Assembly (NCBI GenBank): GCA_958348225.1
Contig: CATVYG010000005.1
Location: 8,721 to 72,720, forward strand
Source of the DNA: an uncultured Collinsella sp.
GTDB lineage: Bacteria; Actinomycetota; Coriobacteriia; Coriobacteriales; Coriobacteriaceae
Reading direction: 5' to 3'
Length of the DNA stretch: 64,000 bases
Positions 54,091 to 61,293 of this stretch are shown in pieces. Both the position numbers and the translations under genes were made by a program. The notes under the pieces were generated by a model. The model was not told the origin of the DNA. It saw only the letters and a list, made by a program, of their open reading frames with translations, and ran no database searches. How positions within the stretch are numbered: position 1 is the first letter of the stretch; each line of letters starts with the position of its first letter.

Positions 54091-55515
54091 CTATGCGAAT
54101 GGCTCGTCCTGCTGTATGGGAAACGTCACCGTAATGGTGGTTCCCACGCCCAACTCGCTCGACAGATCGAGCGTGGCGTGATGATACAGGGCCGCATGCT
54201 TGACAATGGCAAGCCCCAGACCGGTTCCGCCGCGTGCCTTGGACCTACTCTTGTCCACGCGATAGAACCGCTCAAATACCTTGCCCTGTTCTTCAGGCGC
54301 GATACCGATTCCCGTGTCGGCGACCGCAAGGAACGGATGGCCTTCGTCGTTGGTGCCGCACTGCAGCGTAACCGTACCGCCGGGTCGATTGTAGCGGATG
54401 GCGTTGCTTGCCAGATTATAGATGAGCTCGTCGATCAAGCGCGACACGCCTTCGATGACCACAGGCTTGGTCTCATGACTTATCGTCACATTCGCCTGAC
54501 GGGCGACCTGTTCAAGACGCTGCTCAACCGCATAGACGGCGCGCGAGAGCTCAATAGGCTCCGTGGACCCAATGGGCACCGCCTCGCCCTCAGTTGCGCG
54601 CTCGGCCTCGTCCAAGTTAGACAGCGTAAGGATGTCGTTGACGAGCGCTGCCAAGCGGCCTGCCTCACGATAGATGCGACCGCCAAAGTTGCGCAGGTCG
54701 TCCTCGCCCTCGACCATGCCATTTGCGATGAGCTCGGCATAGCCCGAAATCGCCGTAAGCGGCGTCTTGAGCTCATGGGTGATATTCGCCGTGAACTCGC
54801 GGCGCATACGGTCGTTGTCCGCTAGCACCGCCATTTGGCGCTTGAGTTTCTGGCGCTGCGACTCGATACGCTCAAGCATGGGGACCATCTCGGCATAGGC
54901 GTGCTCATAGCTACGGCGTGGGTGGTCCAAATCCACCTCTTGCAACGGCGCGATGATGGCACGGGACTCGCGACGCGCCATAAAAAACGAGAGTACCGCA
55001 CCCGCTGCTGCGATAAGCAGCATCGGCGCCACCATCGACAGCAAAATCGCCGTAACGCCAGGCTGGGCCTGCGCCAAGCGGACAACCTGGCCGTTATCAA
55101 GGGCGACGGCGCGATACAGCATAATCTCGTCGAGCGTAGAGCTTGCGCGCTCCGCGGAACCCAAACCACTCTCAAAGGCCTCGATGACCTCGGGGCGATC
55201 GCCATGGTTGGGCAGTGTGGAAGGCGACGCCTCGTTGTCGTAGGCAACCGATCCATCCTTGTTAATCAGCGTGATTCGCAAGTCCTCGCGATCAAGGCTA
55301 CGCAAGAACGGGATGGGCTCCTGCTGTTCGTCGAGAGCGGCAGCAATGAGCTCGGTTTCCTGCGCCAGGTTGGCACTCGTGGCATCCGCCAAGGTGTTTT
55401 GCACAAAGAACGCACCCAGCACCGTAAACGCCACGATAACCGCCATGGCGCAGACAAAGATCGTCACAAAAACGCGGTGCGACAGCGTATGTTTTCCCTG
55501 GGGGGCGAAGACCAC
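54091..55515 (-). CDS. PhoR-like sensor histidine kinase
   Basis: A 474-residue membrane histidine kinase. Helix 1 is at about 15-38, followed by an external sensor domain and helix 2 at about 157-178. The H-box TANITHELKTPL comes next, then N-box NLASNAIRYNRPGG, G1 VADTGIGI and G2 GGTGLGLAIV. The GTG at 55515 follows GGAGGAG, 3 nt after the regulator gene stops. With the response regulator and pstB upstream, it is probably the phosphate-starvation pair PhoPR; this rests on context plus family. Confidence 0.88.
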   Translation of the reverse strand: MVFAPQGKHTLSHRVFVTIFVCAMAVIVAFTVLGAFFVQNTLADATSANLAQETELIAAALDEQQEPIPFLRSLDREDLRITLINKDGSVAYDNEASPSTLPNHGDRPEVIEAFESGLGSAERASSTLDEIMLYRAVALDNGQVVRLAQAQPGVTAILLSMVAPMLLIAAAGAVLSFFMARRESRAIIAPLQEVDLDHPRRSYEHAYAEMVPMLERIESQRQKLKRQMAVLADNDRMRREFTANITHELKTPLTAISGYAELIANGMVEGEDDLRNFGGRIYREAGRLAALVNDILTLSNLDEAERATEGEAVPIGSTEPIELSRAVYAVEQRLEQVARQANVTISHETKPVVIEGVSRLIDELIYNLASNAIRYNRPGGTVTLQCGTNDEGHPFLAVADTGIGIAPEEQGKVFERFYRVDKSRSKARGGTGLGLAIVKHAALYHHATLDLSSELGVGTTITVTFPIQQDEPFA

Positions 55516-55518
55516 GGG

Positions 55519-56247
55519 TTACTCCTCCGATGCGGTGGCCGCGGTGTCGTCACCTTCGGCACCATCACCGGCAGAAGGCTCGGCCAAGCGGTAGCCCACG
55601 CCGCGCACGGTCTCGATGGCGCCGGCATGCTCGCCCAGTTTTTGGCGAAGCGTCTGCACGTGCACGTCAACGGTGCGCGAACCGCCGTCGAAGTCCCAGC
55701 CCCACACGCTCTGCAGCAACGACTCGCGGGTAAAGACCACGCCGGGCTTGCGCATGAGGTACTCGAGCAGGTCGAACTCGCGCAGGGTGAGCTTAAGCGG
55801 CTCGCCGGCAACGGTCACCTCGCGATGGCTGGGCGAGAGCACGATGTCGCCCACGCTGAGCACATCGCTCGCCTGCTTGACCATGCCGCCGCGACGCAGC
55901 AGTGCGCGGCAGCGGCTGGCGAGCTCCATGAGCGAGAAGGGTTTAGTCAGGTAATCGTCGGCACCGCCATCGAGCGCCATCACCTTGTCGAGCTCGGTAT
56001 CCTTGGCGGTAAGCATCATGATGGGCACCGTCGCCGTCAGGCGATCGGCACGCAGACGACGCATAATCGCCAAGCCATCGGTATCGGGCAGCATGATATC
56101 GAGCAGTACAGCATCGGGCACCCGTCGCGCCACGGCAGCTTTAAACTCACCATCGCACGAAAAGCCTTCGGCCTCGATCCCCTGCTTGCGCAGTGCATAG
56201 ACCGTCAAATCCCTGATGTTGTCATCGTCCTCGACGTAATAGATCAT
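55519..56247 (-). CDS. PhoP/PhoB-like response regulator
   Basis: A 242-residue OmpR-family regulator. The receiver domain has EDDDN near the start, phospho-acceptor Asp in LLDIMLPDTDG and Lys in YLTKPFS. The C-terminal winged helix ends RTVDVHVQTLRQKLG and TVRGVGYRL. ATG at 56247 follows AAAGGGG. It lies 64 nt after pstB and 3 nt before the kinase gene, which supports phosphate control. Confidence 0.9.
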   Translation of the reverse strand: MIYYVEDDDNIRDLTVYALRKQGIEAEGFSCDGEFKAAVARRVPDAVLLDIMLPDTDGLAIMRRLRADRLTATVPIMMLTAKDTELDKVMALDGGADDYLTKPFSLMELASRCRALLRRGGMVKQASDVLSVGDIVLSPSHREVTVAGEPLKLTLREFDLLEYLMRKPGVVFTRESLLQSVWGWDFDGGSRTVDVHVQTLRQKLGEHAGAIETVRGVGYRLAEPSAGDGAEGDDTAATASEE

Positions 56248-56311
56248 GTTGAACCCCTTTGCGGCCGGCATGACCGCATCTTAACCCTAAAGGTACCTTT
56301 ACTAGATGGTA

Positions 56312-57187
56312 TCAGCCAAAACGCCCCGTCAAATAATCCGCCGTGCGCGGATCGGTCGGATTCTTGAAGAGTTGCGCGGTGGGCGCGTGCTCCACCAGCT
56401 CACCCAGCAAAAAGAATGCGACCGAATCGGAGATACGCGCCGCCTGCTGCATATTGTGCGTAACGACCACGAGCGTGCAGGTCTCTTTGAGCTCGCAGGC
56501 CAGCTGCTCCACCACCAGCGTCGACACAGGGTCGAGTGCCGAGGTCGGCTCGTCCATCAGCAGAATGTCGGGCTGCACGGCAAGTGCGCGGGCGATGCAC
56601 AGACGCTGCTGCTGGCCGCCCGAAAGACCCAGACCCGACTCTTTGAGCTTGTCCTTGACCTCATCCCATAGCGCAGCGCGACGCAGGGAATCCTCGACCA
56701 GCTCGTCGAGCACGACGCGGTCGCGCACTCCCATGCCGCGAGGACCGTAGGCGACGTTGTCGTAGATGCTCATGGGAAACGGGTTGGGGCGCTGGAACAC
56801 CATGCCCACGCGCTGGCGCAAGCGGCAGATGTCGTAGTCGCCCAGGATATCTTGACCATCGAGCGCAATCTTGCCCTCGATGCGGCAATCCTTGATGCCG
56901 TCGTTCATACGGTTAAAGCAGCGCAGCAACGTGGACTTTCCGCAGCCCGAAGGCCCGATGAACGAGGTGATCTGCTTGTCGCGGATCTTGATATTCACGT
57001 CCTTGAGCGCATGATGGTCGCCATAGAACAGGTCGAGGCCCTCGACATCGATGCGCGTCGGCGAGGCGGCAAGATCCTCTGCCGTGGGGCGAGTCGCATC
57101 CCCAACCTCGCGCTCGCGCGCGGCCTCGGCCTGCGCTTTCATGAGTTCTTCAAGCTCCGTGGGCTCCACAGCCGCAGCAGCCGTCAT
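56312..57187 (-). CDS. pstB: Phosphate ABC transporter ATP-binding protein PstB
   Basis: A 291-residue ABC ATPase. It has Walker [12 protein letters not shown], the PstB hallmark [20 protein letters not shown], signature [15 protein letters not shown] and Walker [14 protein letters not shown]. It energises high-affinity phosphate uptake with PstS, PstC and PstA. An N-terminal extension of about 45 charged residues is unusual. ATG at 57187 follows GGAGG. The other pst genes and phoU are not adjacent; pstB sits between two two-component systems. Confidence 0.95.
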   Translation of the reverse strand: MTAAAAVEPTELEELMKAQAEAAREREVGDATRPTAEDLAASPTRIDVEGLDLFYGDHHALKDVNIKIRDKQITSFIGPSGCGKSTLLRCFNRMNDGIKDCRIEGKIALDGQDILGDYDICRLRQRVGMVFQRPNPFPMSIYDNVAYGPRGMGVRDRVVLDELVEDSLRRAALWDEVKDKLKESGLGLSGGQQQRLCIARALAVQPDILLMDEPTSALDPVSTLVVEQLACELKETCTLVVVTHNMQQAARISDSVAFFLLGELVEHAPTAQLFKNPTDPRTADYLTGRFG

Positions 57188-57290
57188 ACCGCATACCTCC
57201 ACATCGATATCAATTCAGCAGTATCGATAGTAGGAATCGCGGCTCATATGCACGTGAGCGCATTGTCAAGTGTTTGTAAGGGCACACTGG

Positions 57291-58529
57291 CTATGCGGCG
57301 GGCAGCTCGATGGTGAATATCGTGTGTTCGGGCGTCGATTCACATGCAACGGTACCGCCGTGCGCGCATACGATCTCCTTGGCGATGGCAAGCCCCAGTC
57401 CAGCGCCGCCGCGATTGGTCGCACGCGCCGCATCCAGGCGATAGAACTTCTCAAAGATCACCTTGAGCTTTGCCTCAGGGATGGGATCGCCCTGATTGAT
57501 AAAGCGCACGCGCACGCCACCGCCGTCCCGGCGTCTGGCCTCGATCGTGATGGTCGAGCCCTCATAGCTATAGGCAACGGCGTTTTTCATGATGTTGTTG
57601 AACACGCGAGCCATCTTGTCGCCATCCACGAGCACCGTCAGGTCCTCGCGAATATCAACTTGGGCTTCCTTATGCTGCTCGTTGAGGATGGGATAGAACT
57701 CGTCAGCCACCTGAGCCAGCAGCAACCCCAGATCAACATAGCCGCGCGTGAGCACGATATCGTGGAAGTCAAAGCGCGTGATATCGAAGAACTCTTCGAT
57801 GAGCGCATCGAGCCGGTGCGCTTTGTCGAGAGCCACGCCCGTAAAGTGCGCACGTTGCTCAACCGGCAGCTCAGGAGCCTCTTGCAGCAGCGAAAGATAG
57901 CCCACCACACTGGCAAGCGGGGTGCGTAGGTCATGTGCCAAGTACGTGACCAGATCGTCCTTGCGATGCGACTCGTCACGCAGAGCTTGCTGCACCTTGC
58001 GCTCACGGTCACGCACGCGGTTAAGGGCGCCCTCGACCTCCAAGAAGTCGCCGTCGATGTTATCCCAGGTGTCGGGGTGATCGATCAGGCGATCTTGAAT
58101 ACGAGCGGCCAGCACACAATCGGCATGCTGCTCGCCCTGCTCGTAGCCCTGGTAGTACAGGGCGCGGCCACACAAGAACAGCACGCACGCGGCAAGCGCC
58201 AGCACAAAGCCAAGCATGTTGAATACAAAGCCGGCATCGAACAGCACCGGCCCTTCGATGCCGCCGAGCGCCATGGCGCCAATCGCCAACGTCATGGCCC
58301 ACGCGGCGCCGCCAATCACCACGCAGCGGCACACGATCTCAAATCGATCGATCAGCAAAAAGCCGACAAGCAGCACCGCCAAGATTCCGACGATGTTGTC
58401 GATGCCAATCAGCAGCAGGCTCAGCAAAAAGAGCAGCACCGTTGCAAGCGCGCGGTTGTCGACGACCAACCTCACGTATTCAAAGAGCCGATCGGGCACC
58501 TCGAACGCTTGCCTATCGTCTTTTGTCAT
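57291..58529 (-). CDS. VanS-like sensor histidine kinase
   Basis: A 412-residue kinase. About four close-packed helices (residues about 25-135) with little external domain are followed by a linker, then H-box TYLAHDLRTPLASVVGYLS, N-box NNIMKNAVAYS, a G1-like INQGDPIP and G2 GGAGLGLAIA. The H-box and layout resemble VanS and other cell-envelope sensors. ATG at 58529 was chosen over a longer frame overlapping the regulator gene. It is 26 nt after the response-regulator gene. Confidence 0.88.
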   Translation of the reverse strand: MTKDDRQAFEVPDRLFEYVRLVVDNRALATVLLFLLSLLLIGIDNIVGILAVLLVGFLLIDRFEIVCRCVVIGGAAWAMTLAIGAMALGGIEGPVLFDAGFVFNMLGFVLALAACVLFLCGRALYYQGYEQGEQHADCVLAARIQDRLIDHPDTWDNIDGDFLEVEGALNRVRDRERKVQQALRDESHRKDDLVTYLAHDLRTPLASVVGYLSLLQEAPELPVEQRAHFTGVALDKAHRLDALIEEFFDITRFDFHDIVLTRGYVDLGLLLAQVADEFYPILNEQHKEAQVDIREDLTVLVDGDKMARVFNNIMKNAVAYSYEGSTITIEARRRDGGGVRVRFINQGDPIPEAKLKVIFEKFYRLDAARATNRGGAGLGLAIAKEIVCAHGGTVACESTPEHTIFTIELPAA

Positions 58530-58555
58530 ATCAAGATCCTCACAAGCGAAAAGCG

Positions 58556-59251
58556 TTATTCGATGATGTAGCCGACGCCCCAGACGTTTTTGATAAAGCG
58601 TGGCTTTTGTGCGTCGTCGCCGATCTTTTCGCGCAAGTGGCGAATATGCACCATCACCGTATTGTTGGAGCCGGGCATAAAGTCCTCGTTCCACACCGCG
58701 CGGAACAGGTCCTCCACGGCCACCACGCTGCCGCGATGCTCGACCAGATACAGCAAGATTGAATACTCGGTGGGCGTGAGGCGAACCGGTGAACCGTCCA
58801 CTGTCACGGAACGAGCATCGCGGTTGATCTCCAAGCCGTCGAGCTGAATGGTCGGCGACTCAGCCGCCTGTGCACGGCTACCGTAGCTGGTGTAGCGGCG
58901 AAGCTGAGCGTGCACGCGCGCGATGAGCTCCAGCGGACGGAACGGCTTAACCACGTAATCGTCCGCGCCAAGCGAAAGGCCCCCGATCTTGTCTTGCTGG
59001 GCATCGCGCGCCGTCAGCATGATCACGGGATAGGTATGGCTGGAACGGATCGTACGCAGCAGCTCAAACCCATCGATATCGGGCAGCATGACATCAAGCA
59101 GCGCCAGATCGAACTCCTGCTCCAAAATCGCCTTGGCAGCATCGGCCCCGCTATAGGCAATCTGGACATCAAAGCCCTCTTTTGTAAGGTAGATGCCAAC
59201 CAAGTCGGCGATGGCCTTCTCGTCATCAACTACCAAAATGCGCTCGTTCAT
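58556..59251 (-). CDS. VanR-like response regulator
   Basis: A 231-residue OmpR/PhoB-family regulator. The receiver has VVDDEKAIADL, acceptor Asp in LLDVMLPDIDG and Lys in YVVKPF. The C-terminal winged helix has LTPTEYSILLYLVEHRG and FIKNVWGVGYIIE, typical of VanR-type regulators. ATG at 59251 follows GAGGAG. It is divergent from the D-Ala-D-Ala carboxypeptidase gene, a plausible target. Confidence 0.9.
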   Translation of the reverse strand: MNERILVVDDEKAIADLVGIYLTKEGFDVQIAYSGADAAKAILEQEFDLALLDVMLPDIDGFELLRTIRSSHTYPVIMLTARDAQQDKIGGLSLGADDYVVKPFRPLELIARVHAQLRRYTSYGSRAQAAESPTIQLDGLEINRDARSVTVDGSPVRLTPTEYSILLYLVEHRGSVVAVEDLFRAVWNEDFMPGSNNTVMVHIRHLREKIGDDAQKPRFIKNVWGVGYIIE

Positions 59252-59448
59252 GCGTGCTCCTCTCGCGCTCCATTATGCCTGAGGCGACGCACGCCACACA
59301 CAACAAGCGTGGGTGATTAAGTCGGCCTTAAGCACCCTTGTGCCCGTTCGGGCGCGGATGTGGGCCAAGCGCGCACGCGATGATCGCCGACGCCGGCAAA
59401 CGATATACTCTAGTTTCAGAAGAGACCATCCCGTCGAAAGCGAAATCT

Positions 59449-60789
59449 GTGAAGTCCCTCACCTCTTTTGCAAAGCGCTCAGCCCAGCTTGCCGCCGGCT
59501 TTGTCTGCGCTATCGCCCTTGCCGCTGGCGCGCCCACCGTCGCCGGCGCCCAAGTGCTCACGACCGACAATGTTTGCGGCAAAACCGCCGATGCGCGCGG
59601 CATCACGGCCGAAAACCTGCCCGATATCGATGCGACCAATGCCCTCGTCATGGGCAAAGACGGCACCGTCTACTATGGGCGCGGCGCCGATGAGCAGGTC
59701 AAGATTGCCTCGATCACCAAGGTCATGACCGCAATCCTAACCGTCGAGAATTGCAAGATGGACGAGAAGGTCACGGTGAGCAACGCCGCAGCCACCGTGG
59801 GTAATTCGACCGCCGGCTTGCTCGAAGGCGACGAGCTTACCGTGGAGCAGGCACTGCGCGGCCTGATGATTCCCTCGGGCAACGACGCCGCCATCGTGCT
59901 CGCCGAATATGTGGGCAAGAAGATCGACCCTAAGACCAAAGACGCCGAGGCCACATTTGTGAAGGCCATGAACGAGCGCGCTAAGAAGCTCGGCTGCACC
60001 GGTACGCTTTTTGAAAACCCGCATGGTCTGGACTTTGATGAGTGGGCTGGCGATATGCACTCAACCGCACACGACGTAGCGCTGATGATGCAGGAGGCCA
60101 TGAAAAACGACACGATCCGCGAGGTCGTAGCGAGCGAGGATTCCTGGATCGAGGTCACGGGCGCCGACGGCACCGACCATTCGCATTCCATGGACACGCA
60201 TAACTATTTGCTGGGCCAAGATGGCAACATCGGTGGCAAGACCGGCACCACCGACGATGCAGGCTATTGCTTTACGAGCGCCTACAACCGCGACGGCGAC
60301 GAGATCTACACCGTCGTTTTGAACTCCACCACCACCGACCAGCGCTTTACCGATACCGCAACCCTTGCCAATTGGTACTACGGTCACAAGGCGGCGGTCG
60401 CAATCGCCAACACGCAGGAAAAGACTGCCAACGGCAACCCGCTTATGGCGCGCATTAGTCAAACCGACTGGACGGATAAGACGATCGACGCCACGCTCGC
60501 CGATCCTACGGCGCAAGCGACCGTGTTTTCCCTTGCCGGCGAGGTGACCGAAAAGGTTAGCTACGACGATCTTTCGGGCACGGTGCATGTGGGCGACAAG
60601 GTGGGCAGCGTTACGCTCAAGCAGGACGGCACCAAGATCGCCGTCATGGACCTGGTTGCTGACGAGGAAGGCGCAGGGCCGAATCCCATTGAGTGGCTCC
60701 TTGTGAAGCTCGACCGCCTGGGCCGCCGCATCGACAACCGCCCGCTCACAGCTGAGAGCGAGACCGTAGCCAAGGCTCCTGAGGTGTAA
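59449..60789 (+). CDS. D-alanyl-D-alanine carboxypeptidase (PBP5/DacA family)
   Basis: A 446-residue serine peptidase S11. The signal peptide is at about 1-34 (KRSAQLAAG then a hydrophobic stretch ending VAGAQ). Active-site motifs are SITK (nucleophile Ser), SGN and GGKTGTTD. A C-terminal beta domain follows at about 330-400. It trims the terminal D-Ala from peptidoglycan pentapeptides. The frame is open to 59338, but a TATACT -10-like box at about 59404 and the signal peptide favour the GTG at 59449. It has its own terminator. Confidence 0.93.
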   Translation: MKSLTSFAKRSAQLAAGFVCAIALAAGAPTVAGAQVLTTDNVCGKTADARGITAENLPDIDATNALVMGKDGTVYYGRGADEQVKIASITKVMTAILTVENCKMDEKVTVSNAAATVGNSTAGLLEGDELTVEQALRGLMIPSGNDAAIVLAEYVGKKIDPKTKDAEATFVKAMNERAKKLGCTGTLFENPHGLDFDEWAGDMHSTAHDVALMMQEAMKNDTIREVVASEDSWIEVTGADGTDHSHSMDTHNYLLGQDGNIGGKTGTTDDAGYCFTSAYNRDGDEIYTVVLNSTTTDQRFTDTATLANWYYGHKAAVAIANTQEKTANGNPLMARISQTDWTDKTIDATLADPTAQATVFSLAGEVTEKVSYDDLSGTVHVGDKVGSVTLKQDGTKIAVMDLVADEEGAGPNPIEWLLVKLDRLGRRIDNRPLTAESETVAKAPEV

Positions 60790-60816
60790 GCCGGAGCGAT
60801 ATCACATCGAACCAAA

Positions 60817-60846
60817 TGAGGCGTCCAACTGGGCGCCTCATTTTTT
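60817..60846 (+). terminator. Terminator after the carboxypeptidase gene
   Basis: TGAGGCG pairs with CGCCTCA around a 10-nt loop, then TTTTTT. Confidence 0.9.
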
Positions 60847-60848
60847 GA

Positions 60849-60939
60849 GGGTTCGAATCCCCAGCCGCCATTCTTGATAATAAAAAAGGGCCCCAAATGG
60901 GACCCTTCTTCAAATTCGTACTGGCGGAGAGCTGGGGAT
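60849..60939. repeat. Duplicated tRNA-Ser 3'-flank repeat, copy 1
   Basis: GGGTTCGAATCCCCAGC, an AAAAAGGGCCCC terminator stem, CTTCTTCAAATTCGTACTGG and CGGAGAGCTGGGGAT all recur about 190 bp to the right at 61040-61129. On the minus strand this copy carries the last 18 nt of tRNA-Ser with CCA and its terminator, but no tRNA body. Confidence 0.75.
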
Positions 60940-61039
60940 ATCCGGGCATGCTGCGCATGCCCTCCGGCTTCAAAGCCTGGCGGCTTTTCGCCCACGGGCT
61001 ACAAACGCTTTCGCGTTTGCTTAACGCCCGTGCCCTCTC

Positions 61040-61129
61040 GGGTTCGAATCCCCAGCTAACGTTCTCCATACCAAAAAGGGCCCCTTACGGAGCCCTTCTT
61101 CAAATTCGTACTGGCGGAGAGCTGGGGAT
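61040..61129. repeat. Duplicated tRNA-Ser 3'-flank repeat, copy 2
   Basis: The same blocks as 60849-60939, here joined to the intact tRNA-Ser. Between the copies are several small GC-rich hairpins, such as GGGCATGC/GCATGCCC and ACAAACGC/GCGTTTG. Confidence 0.75.
61073..61096 (-). terminator. Terminator after tRNA-Ser
   Basis: GGGCCCC pairs with GGAGCCC (one mismatch), then TTTTTGG on the minus strand. A homologous terminator lies at 60883-60906. Confidence 0.8.
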
Positions 61130-61202
61130 TCGAACCCCAGATGCCCTTTTGGGGCATACTCGCTTAGCAGGCGAGCACCTTCGGCCTCTCGGTCAGCTCT
61201 CC
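61112..61202 (-). tRNA. tRNA-Ser (anticodon GCU)
   Basis: 91 nt including encoded CCA. Acceptor stem GGAGAGC/GCTCTCC with discriminator G. The anticodon loop CTGCTAA reads GCU. A long variable arm (GCCC...GGGC) is typical of serine tRNA, and the T-arm is GGGGTTCGAATCCCC. Confidence 0.95.
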
Positions 61203-61293
61203 GTAACAGCCGTTCTATAGTAACCAAACAGTCGAAGATGGGCAAGTGGGATTTTCAAATTGCCCAGCAGCCTCTCCTCCTTGCAAGCTTCGC

